DNA of 64,000 nt from Pycnopodia helianthoides (GCA_032158295.1 CM063250.1:3955001-4019000); one strand, 5' to 3'. Positions 1 to 12,298 are shown, counted from the stretch's first letter. Notes: generated by a model from the sequence alone, not told the origin. Numbers and translations: made by a program.

Positions 1-38
<38 letters not shown>

Positions 39-381
39 CCTTACGGATCCGGTTTGTGGGGTACTGCTATTGTTGTTCTATTATTCCCTTTTCTGAAGAA
101 TTCCCTTGTGGGGCCCAATTGTTCCTATTGAAATGACCTTGTGGGGTCCATTGTTCCATTGTTGTCAGGACCCCACATATGCCCTTGTGTGTGTCCACAC
201 ACACACACACACATCCTTACGGATCCAGTTTGTGGGGTACTGCTATTGTTGTTCTATTATTCCCTTTTCTGAAGAATTCCCTTGTGGGGCCCAATTGTTC
301 CTATTGAAATGACCTTGTGGGGTCCATTGTTCCATTGTTGTCAGGACCCCACATATGCCCTTCTGTGTGTCCCACACCCAC

Positions 382-420
<39 letters not shown>
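1..420. repeat. CA microsatellite alternating with a duplicated 176-bp unit
   Basis: Three (CA)n runs (about 2-36, 195-212 and 380-420) alternate with two nearly identical copies of a unit beginning CATCCTTACGGATCC at 36 and 212, giving a period of 176 bp. The unit contains the inverted pair GTGGGGTCC and GGACCCCAC. The window opens inside the array, so more copies may lie upstream. Nothing here looks protein coding. Confidence 0.9.
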
Positions 421-425
<5 letters not shown>

Positions 426-804
426 CTGCGCAGAACAGCGGGGGAAAGAAATTTGCTTGTAAAGTCAGCAAGTCAATTCAGCTGCTGTCCTGACACACGA
501 ATTTACATGAAGTGAGATTGACAAGCGGATTGAAGATCCTGGGAATTGTCTTGTTAGATGAAGAAGTGAACGCGTTAATTAAAGTGGGGGTAGAGAGCTT
601 CACGGGGGGGGGGGGTAAAGGGTAGCGTCTGCTGGAGACCTCTACCTTGGTTCAGACCGGGGGATAACGAGGAACGTTTCAACAAGAAACGGGTGGCTGC
701 ATGCAAGAAACCATCTACCCACGACAATTTAAACGGTTGGGGATATGCAGCACACTTCAAAAGGGTAGTTTTAATTGACAATATGATTATCAATGAATAC
801 TATC
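421..804. other. Spacer, no gene seen
   Basis: Anonymous sequence with a G homopolymer near 605-615. I see no coding exon or recognisable element. Confidence 0.5.
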
Positions 805-1187
805 TTAAAGGCAGTGGAAACTTTTGGTAATTACTCTAGAAATGTATTACCCTAAACACTTTGGTAAGGAGCACCTGAGAGCTGCTAGTAGTGCAACACA
901 TTGTGAGAAACCACTCCCTCTGAAGTAATGTAGTTTTTCAGAGAGGGGTAATTTCTCACTAAATTATTTGAATATGAGAAAGGCTTCAGGCATGAAGCCT
1001 TTCTCAGGCATTTGAAAGCATATCATTCTATGCAACAAGGGTGTTTTTTCTTTCATTTTGTCTTGCAACTTCGATGACCAATTGAGCCAAAAATTTCACA
1101 GGGTGTGTTATTTTATGCATATGTTGGGATACATCAAGTGAGGATACTTAGTCTTTGAAAATTACCAAAAGTGTACCATGCCTTTAA
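805..1187 (+). mobile_element. TTAA-flanked MITE, family B (copy B1)
   Basis: The element starts TTAA-AGGCAGTGG and ends CATGCCT-TTAA, so it has short terminal inverted repeats next to a TTAA target site, as piggyBac-type elements do. Its centre (975-1006) is a hairpin with 14-base perfect arms, TGAGAAAGGCTTCA and its complement, around the loop GGCA. There is no coding capacity. Its right end is fused to copy B2. Confidence 0.85.
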
Positions 1188-1547
1188 TTACTCAAAATAA
1201 TTGTTAGCATAAAAACTTACTTGGTAAAGAGCAATGGAGAGCTGTTGATAGTATAAAACATTGTGAGAAACGGCTCCCTCTAAAGTAACGTAGTTTTTGA
1301 GAAAGAAGTAATTTCTCAGTAAAATATTTGAATTGATTTTGAGACCTCACGCGTGAGGTCTCGAAATCAAGCATCTGAAAGCACACAACTTCGTGTGACA
1401 ATGGTGTGTTTTCTTCCATTATTATCTCGCAACTTCGACGACCAATCGAGTTCAAATTTTCACAGGTTTGTTATTTTGTGCATGTTGAGATGCACCAATT
1501 GAGAAGACTGGTCTTTGACAATTACCAAAGGTGTCCAGTGTCTTTAA
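1184..1547 (+). mobile_element. TTAA MITE, family B (copy B2), left end missing
   Basis: This is a second family-B copy in direct tandem with B1. It enters the family consensus at AATTACTCAAAATAATTG, lacking about 26 bases of the left terminal repeat, and ends GTGTCCAGTGTC-TTTAA. Its central hairpin at 1333-1370 has the core GAGACCTCACGCGTGAGG, unrelated to the B1 core, with one mismatch over 38 bases. Confidence 0.85.
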
Positions 1548-2345
1548 AGAAGTAAAGCCAACGGGTCCTTTTTCGTAGCCACCGCTGCTTTAAAACTGCA
1601 TTAGTCAATCCCCAAGATTTCGCGAATATTGATATAAAACATGCGATGCCTCGAATCGAGCATAACCATTTTATTTCTTTTCAACAAGCATCAATCTTCA
1701 GAGAGAACAAATAAAAAAAAACATATTCTTTCTGCGAAAATCGGGCCGTGCAACTCTCAAACACAGCGGTCTTTAATTGCATTTGTTTCTTCTTTTGTAC
1801 TGAGCACTGTCATTTCTGAAAGAAAGGTAGAAATTTCTCAAATATTGATATAATTTTACGTAAAAGAGTAAGTTTACTCCTTTTGGGGTACATTCTTAAC
1901 AATAAGATGCCGTCGTTTACCAAATTGGATAGTAAACCTATAAAATATGTAATCTGTTTTTGTTACTTTTTTCGTCCCCGGAAATTTTTGAGGTTGAGGG
2001 CTTTGATTCACAGTTAAAATATTGATGAATATTGATGGAAAAAAACCCGTAAACGCACTATAGTCTTAATTAAAAAACAACTGAATAATGAAACAGAAAA
2101 ACAAGAAAAGTGGCGGTCCACCGCTGTTGGTATCAATAAATAAAACTATTGTCTAAATAAATAAAAAATACCAAGTAATCCATCAGTTGAAGTGTAATGG
2201 ATCGGTCTGTGGTAGTCATTAGAAAAGCCCAAAAGGCTTTACAAGACCAAGTGAAAATGACATTTTAGTTGATCATTCTGCCCGTATCCGATAGGCCGCG
2301 CCCTTTTTTAATTTCATGTTTCCCTAACAAATACATCATTTTCGC
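1548..2345. other. Spacer, no gene seen
   Basis: AT-rich anonymous sequence. The only open frames are short, with no conserved features or splice signals. Confidence 0.5.
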
Positions 2346-2740
2346 TTAAAGGAACATTACAGAATTGGTTTTTGCTAACAAAACAGTTGCTGGCAGTGTA
2401 AGAACTTTATGTAATCCACCATATACATAAACTGACAAACCTGTAGAAGTTTGAGATCGATCGGCCATCTGGGTCACAAGAAAATAGTGAAAAACCGATT
2501 ACACATTTGCATGAAATAATATATATTCAACAAATGAATAAAACGCTCACTGAGCGATAAACTCCAATCGGAAAATTAGTTATTCATCTCATCAAAAAAG
2601 TATGGCATTTCAGACAGAAATATTTCAAGGGATGTTTTCTACTATCATCATCATTAGACCGTGTAAGTTTTATGTAAATCTGCGGTCAAAAGGTATATTT
2701 TACAAGTTTTTTTCTTACCAATTCTGTAATGTTCCTTTAA
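2346..2740 (+). mobile_element. TTAA MITE, family A (copy A1), 395 bp
   Basis: Terminal inverted repeats AAGGAACATTACAGAATTGG and its complement are bounded by TTAA on both sides. This is one of six copies in the window (others at 7,300, 15,044, 27,974, 33,198 and 41,369). The body includes the small dyad GCTCACTGAGC and has no coding capacity. Confidence 0.95.
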
Positions 2741-5339
2741 AACCCTGCAGTGAAGGCCGCTGTCAGCACATGCTGACATTTATTTTAATTTGTCCATTGT
2801 ATTAATTATATCGTACATACTGGGCAGCTCATATGCCATGATACCCTAAGCTGGGCCGTGATGCCACACACGTCCCAGAAGGGGCAGGACAAAACTCTGC
2901 CAAGCATCCATTGTGTACAAAATTGGTATGTCATCTGCTAATGGTAGAGGAAACCAAATTATAAAACTTAATTAAATAAGCAGATAAATAAGCTTAACAT
3001 TAACCCAGGCAATATCTAGAAATGTAAATAACTCACTTAGATTAGAAAATCGTTGAAAAATGCAAAACAAACCCTCTTAACCTAATGGGGGAAAAAATTG
3101 TCAGTAGGCCCTAAAATAGGCTGTCAACGAACCTCAGGGTCGTTGCAACCAAACAGGTATACCTACCTCGCTGCAGGTAAACAACGGCACTATGCGAATA
3201 AAACAAACACGTTTGTCATTAATGCAGTAAAACAACAAGAACAACACCCCCCCCCCAAAAAAAAAAAAAAAGGATTAGTATTTTGACCAGAATTGCTACT
3301 GTAGCTTATAAAAACACCGGCAGTAATTTTGATGCAAAAATGTTGTCTGCCATTTTAATCTAAACGCTAGGCCTAACGGCGGCAATCTTTGGAGAGAAAA
3401 AAATTCCCTCGTTTTTCTTCTTTAGTTTCTATTTTATCCGAAAATGATCAACTTGATTTTGCCCAATCTTGAAAATTCTTACTATTGTACAACCAGACTA
3501 ATTTGTTGTTTAGGGGTACTTCCCTTTAAAATGTAAATATCATTAATTGTAAAATTAAACAGAGGAGCTGCATTCACTTCTGTCTTGTGTGCCAGAAAAT
3601 AAAAAGCGCTGTTCAACTGTCAGACAATAACTGTTGATTTCTACTGATGCATGTGTGCGAGTAAAGCTACTGGAACTATGACGATTGTTTCCATTAATCA
3701 TGAATAAGGCCCGAATGATTTCACAAAAACTGTTAAAAAAAACACCACACATTAACATAATTCCACCTGAGGCATCGGGCGACTGCGCAGAGAGACACTC
3801 TGTAGGTCCTAAATATTATATATCCGCCCGATCATTTTTTCGTCGACCATCCCTTCAACCTAATGTTTGCGATAGAAATTGCCGCGGTGACCATCCACAT
3901 AAAAATATGACCACCCACGCGTTGATCATTTCACCAGACCAGTGTAAATGGTGCGTGGCAAATGACAATAATAATTGTGACAGTTTGTAATGTTTTCAAG
4001 TGCACAATAACCATCTATATCCATTGCAGTATTTAGGGAGGGGGTGGATTTTTTTATACGTAGGTGGAGATGAGGAGGGTCTGCGTCCGAGTGGCTGCGT
4101 CCGCACTTCAATGTCGTCGTTGCAGCCAACGGCCTTAGCCGTAGCCGAGGTCCCTTGGTTCGGACGAGGCCTAATTTTACCAGGCACGTTCTGCAATTTG
4201 TTGCCTCACTGGATTCAGCATGATCTGTTCTCCTTTCCCCCGTATAACATTCAGACATTAGAAACACACACACACACACACATGTATATAGAACAAACAA
4301 CATAAACGAAGGATATTGGATTGTGGTAAAAACAAGAGCATGGCCGCATTGTCGTCATTATTTAAATGAATGCATTGCAATTTTCTACTCAATGACAATC
4401 ACAATTTAATATGACAAGGATTTAAATTGGAGTCATTAAAAAGAAGAAGAAGAAGAAAAGAGAAATGAGAGGCAATGTACATCATTAGTAAGGCCGCGTC
4501 TAACTCAAGTGACTTCGGCTACGGCTATCTGCTGTTGGCTGCATCGCCAACATTGATGAAAATAGGCCGTTTAGCGATCCGGCTGTATGCCACTGGCGAC
4601 GCCATCATCAATAACGACACGGCCTAATTCTATAAAATAACAAAAAACAGTCGTTTAAAACGGTTTCCAATCTAATGTCAATATAACAGGACCATAACCC
4701 TCGGAAGCAATCTAATTCCGTCGGATTGTTTCAAAAGCAATATTGAATGCTCAACAAATCGTTTTGCTTATTTCAATCGCGACTGACAAGCGTGCGTGCA
4801 CAAAATCTCAGAAAAGAAATCCGCTGTTTATTGTGTTCAATAAAAAGAGAGCCCATGTAGCCTATAAATTTGATGAGGTCTACCTAGGTTGTTGTGTGGT
4901 GTGTGTTTTGGTGTGTGTGTGTGTGTTTTTTTTTTTACCATAGAGGATCGTGATGGAAATTAAATTTCCAAAAACCCGTCATGAAGATTATCTCCCTCAT
5001 CAAGTGAGGAAGTGATGAGCCCTTTTTTATGGTGCAATGTACCGGCCGTCAGCACGTGCCGACAGCGACCCTCACTGCAGTGTATATACTGTCAGTTTTT
5101 GTCATAAGTCATAACGCTAACAAAATGATATATAGGTTTATGCTTTAAAAAAAATTAATAAAAAATGTAATAGGGCCTAACCAAAACAAGTAATTCTTAA
5201 CCCTGCAACGATTCACCTGTTTTGGCCCAACGGTATTACGTCATCCTGTCATTGTGAGGTATGGCAGGGTCATTTGATAGGTTAAGAGGGTCTTAATGAT
5301 TTATGTCTGCTAAACCAGTCTGCTGTCGGCACAAGATCA
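2741..5339. other. Spacer with degenerate GGCTACGGC-type repeats
   Basis: There is no gene. Two pieces, about 4,073-4,175 and 4,490-4,626, belong to a scattered GC-rich family with runs such as CTTCGGCTACGGCTA near one end and a complementary CCGTAGCC-like run near the other, often bounded by GTCCGAATT or CGGACAC. Related pieces occur at 17,914, 35,080, 36,155 and 36,822. A TG/CA run sits at 4,265-4,282. The short open frames are chance. Confidence 0.6.
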
Positions 5340-5430
5340 CAGGACCTTCATTCACAAAAGGCCATTGAACCTAGAGCGGTCAGACACAACATGCCTTACC
5401 ACTAAGCTGTGGTAGTGATCTGTGGCGCAC
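5340..5430 (-). repeat. tRNA-like SINE head candidate
   Basis: Read on the minus strand this piece contains AGCTTAGTGGTAAGGC, which resembles a pol III A box, and about 35 bases later GGTTCAATGGC, which resembles a B box. I cannot fold it into a full cloverleaf, so a tRNA-derived SINE remnant is more likely than a functional tRNA. Confidence 0.4.
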
Positions 5431-5959
5431 GTGCCGCAGAGATAGGAGTTTGCGCATGAGCTATGGGGAAACATTTTTTTCCACCACCCCTCCTGACCAA
5501 ATTGACGACCCCTGTTGATTGACACCACTCTTAAAACGTGTGTATTGGTACACTGCAGGATATCAAGGAGTATCACGGGGTTGGGATTTACCATTTTGAA
5601 ATGGTTATGTTTTTCTTGATATGTGCCAGTGCACTGTGGTATGGTGCATTACTGCAAGGAAAGATTATTAACACGCAGCATTACTCAGTTGTCCTCGTGT
5701 ATACTTAGGATTATATTAGTTTGGAGTCACTGCTGTGCAAACTATGTACCATTTCAGATCGTGAACAGTCACACGTTTACATTTCCAGGTATGGAATTTT
5801 TCAACCAATCAGCTTGATTCTTATAAATCCTTTCTGAATATTTAAGTAGGCCTAAGAGCAGTTTCCTCTTTATTAAATAATAACGTTGCGTATCTGTAGT
5901 CATATACCTTGTGCGAAAAAATGATTGACTGTTATTTCACACCCACGAATTATATGAAA

Positions 5960-6211
5960 ACAACTCGTTGCCTTGGATTGGGCGATTTTGGGCTACAAAA
6001 GGCGTTTGAAAGCGTTTTTTAATGAAATGAATATGATTGGAAAGATGTTTTAAAGTAGAATATAATGATCCACACAAATATGGCTGGAAATTGTGTAGTT
6101 TTCCATTTTTACTTCGTGAACAAACCCGGTCCGCCATTTTGTAGAACAAAACTTTTGACTCCCCAAAATGGAGAACCGCGTTAGTTGTATAGCCCAAAGC
6201 GCCCAATCCTT
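5960..6211 (+). mobile_element. Truncated copy of the family-D element (AACACGTTGCCTT)
   Basis: It begins with a degenerate CTCGTTGCCTTGGATTGGGC and ends GCCCAAAGCGCCCAATCC, directly abutting the TTAA that opens the next element. Its GTAGAATATAATGATCCACA segment recurs in inverted orientation near 6,970-6,990 in the adjoining element. Confidence 0.6.
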
Positions 6212-7085
6212 TTAAAGGAACACGTTGCCTTCAAATCTCATGAAATTTTACTGTTTGGATGTGTTCCTTATACTTATTAGAGTTGTTCTTGCAATAAAAC
6301 ACCTTTAATGTGTTATAATTAGTGAATGGTAATTAAAAAAAAAAAACATTGACCTCTGACCCCCGAGACATGTCCCGCGAAATGTGTACGTTTTTCAAGC
6401 CGTCAGTACGATCGTCGTTGTAATGGGCAATAATGCGCGATGAAGAGCAGTAGGCTGGCGCCGTAGCCTGTGGCCTGGTAAACCTATCACATGAACAACA
6501 GGTAATATACCATTCTCTACTCGACGACATTGTGGGTATAGTAAGCACGTCTACACCGCACTGTCAAAATGGAGAACCCTGTCTTCGCGTCGTCTACTGT
6601 ACTGCAGCATGCAGGGGGAGGTCTATGTGTGGTATGGCCGCGGGGCTTTGCTGCTGCTGGTACGTCCCTGGACGCCCGGACGGACCGAGACGTGGGGACT
6701 TGCTACTTAATTATTTAACGTATGTTTTTTCTTTCTTTTTTCATTCATTATATTTATTGGAATACAATAAACAGATGGTAATCGTAACATTTTTAATAAA
6801 ATAATAAAATAATTGCTCAGTCGTAGTTCAACAGCTGCGACTGGAAATAAGACTAATATAAATTGTCCGCCATTTATGGGAGTCAAAATCTTGACTCCCA
6901 TAAATGGCGGAGCGTTTTGTTTCGCGAAAGTTATCAAAAGCGAAGCATTTCTAAGGCACGTTTGTGTGGATCATTATATTCTACTTTTTAAACATCTTTC
7001 CAACTGTGCTCATTATACATCAAACGCTTTTTATAGCCCAAAAGCGCCCAACAGCGCCCAATCCGAAGGCAACGTGTTCCTTTAA
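6212..7085. mobile_element. TTAA element with perfect terminal inverted repeats (family D), 874 bp
   Basis: The left end TTAAAGGAACACGTTGCCTT and the right end AAGGCAACGTGTTCCTTTAA are exact reverse complements, bounded by TTAA. The interior has a GC-richer block (about 6,345-6,710) unlike the AT-rich flanks, and a perfect 20-base-arm hairpin with a four-base loop at 6,867-6,910 (arm starts CCGCCATTTATGGG). There is no transposase-like frame, so it is non-autonomous. The GC-rich block may be captured host DNA; that is inference. Confidence 0.8.
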
Positions 7086-7299
7086 AGTTATGTACGACTT
7101 TAGTAAACGCAAACTAATAATATTTCGCGTTATGAAGTCAGAGGACCATTTTTACACTGGTGTGCTGTTGTTCACTTCCCTTTGCGTAGGTTTTTTCAAG
7201 GAAACCATCGAAAGGGCGTCGCCATCTGGTAGGGTAGTTTTTCAAAAAGTCACTCTGTGTGGCGTTTTTTAAATACACCAAATATCTTCAGGACTAACA

Positions 7300-7697
7300 T
7301 TAAAGGAGCATTACAGAATTGGTAAAAAAAAACTTGTAAAATATACTTTTTGATCATAAAAAAGTAAAACATAAAACTTACACGGTCTAATGATGATGAT
7401 AGTAGAAAACATCACTTGAAATATTTCTGTCTGAAATGCCATATTTGATGAGAAATGAATAAACTAATTTTCCGATCGGAGTTTATCGCTCAGTGAGCGT
7501 TTTATTCATTTGTTGAATCTATATGATTTCATGCAAATGTGTAATCGGTTTTTCACTATTTTCTCGTGACCCAGATGGCCGATCTATCTCAAACTTCTAC
7601 AAGTTTGTCAGAGTATGTATATGGTGGATTACATAAAGTGCTTACACTGCCAGCAACTGTTTTGTTAGCAAAAAACAGTTATGTAATGTTCATTTAA
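7300..7697 (-). mobile_element. TTAA MITE, family A (copy A2)
   Basis: A full-length family-A element in reverse orientation relative to A1. Its left end is slightly diverged (AGGAGCATTACAGAATTGG) and its right end is degraded to AATGTTCATTTAA. Confidence 0.92.
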
Positions 7698-9037
7698 TGT
7701 CTATCCCTCATTTAGGAAGATCAGTTGAAAGCAACCCGATGTCCCTGGCAACTATGTATAGCTGAGCTTTTGTTTTCCCCTATTTCTCCTTCCATGTTTT
7801 GTTGGCCACGGTGATGAGCTAAGAGACAAACCAGGTTGTGTGATGTTTCTGTATGAAACTCCCCAAAGTTATTCATTCATTTCGCACACCAACATTTACG
7901 AGTAGCGGCACATCAGTGCTTCAACACGACCGACACGTAGACCAAACCCGCAGGCACGTGTTCATATAATAAACGCGGGAAAAGGCATTTTTAAGATTGC
8001 AGCTACCACAAGCGTCCGTTGCAAGCCGAGAAACGTGCTCTCTACTTTACCAGGTGATTTGATAATTACTTTCCTTTTACCCCCCCCCCCCCCCTGCGTG
8101 TGTGCCAAACGGCAGACAATTGAACGACAAGCTCTATCTGTTTGACAGCTATTAGAGGCATGTTTACACGGCTGCGTTGTGATTGACCAAATTCAGTCAG
8201 CAATTGGTGGCGAACGCCATCCCAACAATAATTGAAAAGCCATTTTCTGAGTTCGCCGCATCCACCGCGCGTGTACACGGCTTTGGGGTCATCTGCCGCT
8301 CTGAGCAAACACGTCAACACCGCGGCACGGCTGTACTTCCAACAAACCGCCCGTACCGATCGGTGCAATTGGAATTGTTTTGCTTTGATGTCAGGGTAGT
8401 CGAAAGAAACTTGACTCGTGGGGCCGCATGATGTGATGTTTTAACTGACAGGTAAGCATCGACGGTTCAACTTGTGTATGTTTCAAAACTTACAGATAGA
8501 ATAGTAGGCATATATAATTGAAAATTGAAAATAACTAAAACGTGCAGTATAGTTGAACGTAAGTAGTTTACGTTCATGAAGAAAATCTAATTGCAAATGT
8601 TAAAAATTTAATAACGTAAAACAAAGTTAATTGCTTTTACGGTGTCACCCCCCCCCCACTTTCTAGTTGCACTTTGTCTTATGTCTGCCAGCAATTTCTT
8701 TATCATATACAGTCAAATGAAACCGTTTCCTAGGATAAAAACGTAAATCACGCTAACAACGTAAACTGCATTTGTAGCGTTTTTGTCCCGTCGTTTTTAT
8801 TTGATCTTTGCGTAAGCAATTTTATATCCTCTACGAGTAGTAGTAGTATTAAAAAGGTGTGTCTGAATTACTTCTCGCCATTTGAACATCTGGGGCTCGA
8901 TGTCACAAAACAAAAACACTAAGATTCATCTGAAGATGCCATGTATTGTGACGTCACACTTTGCTTAGCAATTAAGATTGATACGTATCTTGAGATCAAC
9001 CTACAGCTCTCCTTGGGAAATGACCCAATTATGCAGA
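7698..9037. other. Spacer; GC-richer block 8,175-8,443 could be a non-coding first exon
   Basis: Most of this stretch is anonymous. Bases 8,175-8,443 are richer in GC and CpG than their surroundings and end in CTGACAG followed by GTAAGCAT, a good donor-like site, so an untranslated first exon is possible. No promoter motif or coding frame supports this, so it is only a hint. Bases 8,885-9,010 resemble a repeat also found at 41,125-41,275 (CACTTTGCTTAGCA and complement). Confidence 0.25.
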
Positions 9038-9470
9038 GGTACCTCTAGCCTTGAGAGAAAATATTATCATGTTAAAATGCTGCCTTGTTTGAGAAATTTG
9101 TCCTGAATTCTTAATTTCTCATTTTTAACTTGCCAAATCAAATCAATCAAAATCCCTGACCAAATGATTTGTAACTACTCGCAATTTTCTTTTTTTAAAG
9201 ACAAAAAACAAAACGAAAACACAAAAAGGTGACGAGAAGCATCACAATTTACGGTTGTTATGGCACCTAGCCTTGAGAGCAAATATTTCCATTTTAGAAT
9301 ACTGCCATGTTTGAGAGATGTGTCGTGAGTTTCTAATTTCTCCTTTTTTAACTTGTCAAATTTAACCAATCAAAATCCTTGACCAAACATGATTTGTAAT
9401 TAATCACCATTTTTGTAATTACTCACAATTAAAAAAATATATAAAAAACGTAATCATTTACGGTTGCTAC
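9038..9470. repeat. Diverged tandem duplication, offset 222 bp
   Basis: Two direct copies share CTAGCCTTGAGAG (9,045 and 9,267), then AATACTGCC-like, TAATTTCTC and AATCAAAATCC blocks in the same order. The copies have diverged by substitutions and small indels. There is no coding capacity. Confidence 0.75.
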
Positions 9471-11020
9471 GGTAAACCTTAACTAAGAATTTATATATAC
9501 GAAGGACTGTTTTCTTCCCCAAAACAAAGAGCATACCTTTAAAGCATTAAAAAAACAAATTGGATAAACGTAATAATTTTCATTTCCCACCAAAATGCCG
9601 TGAAAGCAAATCACTTATATTAAATGTCTGTATGAGGTACCATGTTGATTTTAGCTTAACAAAAATAATCGAACTAGTCGATATTTTCGGCTTCATGTAT
9701 GTTTTTCCTTGGCATCAGCTGCAGATTTGGGCGATGATTTGACAATAAATTGACCATGATGTCAGTTCCTAATCAGAGCGGTTATGCCGGCAGCCATAAT
9801 GTTGCTTTATGTTGTATACCAAAACAATGATGAGAACAAAATACCTAGTAAGTTTATGTTGATTCTGGCAGCATCAACGATAAAATGTTTGTTTGTGTGT
9901 TTTAACGAAGTGTGAACTTTTTTTAAAAAAATACATCGTTTACGAGAATCAACTATAACAATGTACACGACAATAACTGTTTTTTTTTAAGGGAGTGAAT
10001 ATTTATCAAATAACGTTTTTTGTAGGCCTCGTGTAGTGAGTTTTTAACGGTACACATGAATTTTGACGGTAATTTTAAAAATGCTGCGGTTTTTATCTTC
10101 TTTTTTGCTTTTTTATGTTTTTTTCTTTCTTCTTCTTCTTGTTTTATGTTTATTTATTTATCTTTATAGCAAATAGGGTATATTATGAACTTTCATGCCG
10201 TACCACACGTAGTTGGGCGTCTACACGGAGTGTTGGCGTTATACTTCCATCGTTATACTTCCATAATTCCCATTAAAAATAATTGCTTTGGAAAATGCTG
10301 ACGTTACATTCAGTTTCTGTGAAGGCAGGGGAACAAACTGACCTTACAAGAGGGTGTATGCACCTCACCGATCATTAGACATCATAATAGCACGTCATTA
10401 TCGGCACCCGTACCTCCGCCATATATCCCCTGTTGAATTGAAAACTTGAATCAAAAAATTCACAAAATGCATTCTGCACATAAGTGCCAAAAAAAACCCA
10501 CCCCAATATCATTTCTTTATAACCAAGTAACCTCTGCCTGTGAGTGCTATACCCAACTGAATTTGAAGCAGCGATAATTTCCTTTCCTCTGCAATCCCCT
10601 CTTTACAATTTCATTTGACGTGTGAACTGTTTTGTGATCTTAAGGTCGTGTCTAATTTGATAGATATCGAAGCTGCACTTGCTCCCCCAGGGTATATTTT
10701 CACATATCATCACTCTATGTTTCTGAAATAAATTAGTAGCAGACATTAGTTGTTTATTGTATGATGTGCGCCCCGTTATACCGCGTACCTGGGCCGCATC
10801 CATCGATTTAATTAAAGTCGTGTCTATTTTAGCCATCAGTAATTTTCCTACCACAACGTGTGTGCAGTCGAAACTAGTATTAACATATTCATGTTGAATG
10901 TTAATTAGTTCATGATGAATATTAATACATTCTTGATGAATATGAACAACATATTGCCTTATAGGGAAAGCAAAATGTTGCTTAAGTTGGTGTTTCAGTA
11001 TTAAAGGCCTCGTCATGAAT
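9471..11020. other. Spacer, no convincing gene
   Basis: AT-rich. A weak three-unit repeat of about 21 bp (TTCATGATGAATATTAA-like) lies at 10,888-10,950. A 137-codon minus-strand frame across it shows no family resemblance and owes part of its length to that repeat, so I do not call it. Confidence 0.5.
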
Positions 11021-11023
11021 TCA

Positions 11024-11230
11024 AGTTAAACAAAAATTCTTGCAGATGAAAACTCCTGGACGACAGACTGAGATGATGTGGGAGCCGGAAGCCAGACCAA
11101 TGACATTGTAATTAACGAACCCTCTCCCACTGAGATGAACACCTTCGGTGACCTTTTGCTTATTGATCTCATCCCCATCATGTACCAGTATAGTGTAAAG
11201 CTCTTCCGACCACGCGTGCTTCTCACATTT
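11024..11230 (-). pseudogene. Coding-like fragment of unidentified protein
   Basis: On the minus strand an open stretch of about 69 codons runs between two stops. It contains ELYTILVHDGDEINKQKVTE and, about four residues later, GRGFVNYNVIGLASGSHIIS. Third-position usage and residue composition look like a true beta-rich extracellular domain and quite unlike the surrounding AT-rich DNA. The GRG motif loosely recalls ILEI/FAM3-type domains, but the resemblance is too weak to name it. No clean splice acceptor or donor bounds it and a stop follows soon after, so it may be a single exon of a gene I cannot rebuild, or a relic. The family is unknown. Confidence 0.35.
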
Positions 11231-11762
11231 TTAATTATGCATAAAATAATAAATAAAAACAGAAAAACCCAAAGAAAAAAATCTCACGACGCCTAGCCAT
11301 AAATGACAATTTGAAACTTTGAAACGGAGTTGACGGCATCATGTAAAAGTATCGCCTATATAGCGGGGACTTTTGGGGTAAAAATTTAAGATATTAACAA
11401 TGCTGCATCAAGGGTGGTCTTTTCATAATGGTCTAAATGGAGTGCGTCTTCCAAGTTAAATTAAGAGCCATTAACGTGAACTGTAGCCTACTGGAACGTT
11501 AACTTAAATCGTTCCTTTTCCCCCGTTTCCACCCATTTTTCTCTTCTTTTCCCCCTATTTTAGTATAAAGCCACAACAATAATGGACAATGTTGCATCCA
11601 TTAATACTTTGAATGAAAACTTACAAGGATGTCAATAAAACTGTAATTCTTGCAGCGGGCGCACGAACAATCTTTTGTAGATTCTCCTTTTCACCGACAT
11701 ACCTGCATCTGTTTTATTATGGCTACCTTTTCTAATTCTGCTGAAATAATGAATTTACAGTC

Positions 11763-11912
11763 AGGGCCCTATTTCATAGAGCTGCTTAAGCACATAAGTA
11801 ACCAAGTTATCAAGAATTCTGCTTATTATAATAAGGTATACCTTCCAAAAAACCAATCTAACTTCGTGACTGGTATCCTGCTCATTTTGTGCTCAGCAGA
11901 AAATAGTTAAGC
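11763..11912 (+). mobile_element. GGGCCC...CTTAAGCA foldback MITE (family H), copy 1, right end degraded
   Basis: The left end GGGCCCTATTTCATAGAGCT followed by GCTTAAGCA matches the ends of better-preserved copies at 35,170 and 50,550. The complementary right end is only partly recognisable. Confidence 0.65.
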
Positions 11913-12298
11913 AATATCGTGGGCCTATTTTTTGCTGCCTAAGCATTTCATTGAAAAATATTGATCAGGGTCAAAGGGATCAAACACATTCAAGTATTTG
12001 AATGTTTTTTTATAGTTTTTTTTTTTAAAACTCACTACACTGTGTGGTGGCGGTTTCGAATCCCATGAGTACAATGTTTTTTCTTCTTCTTTCTGCCGCA
12101 TGACTAGGAAAGCAATGGGTTTACTGTCACATGTTTTAAAATTATTCTTAGAACCCAGGCTGACCGGGAAACTGGTCAAAAAATGAGTTCATGACCCGGA
12201 TTCTGCGTTAATTTCAACACATTTTTTGGTAATGTTGACATAGCTTCCGGGTAATACTGAAGCAGAAATGGGTCAGGCCCCACGGGACGCAATTATTT

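Noticed and set aside
5340..5430. Functional tRNA gene on the minus strand
   Set aside because: A-box and B-box-like words are present, but no acceptor stem or full cloverleaf could be formed.
10603..11016. 137-codon minus-strand frame
   Set aside because: Part of it is a 21-bp repeat (INIHHELINI-like) and the rest shows no family features.
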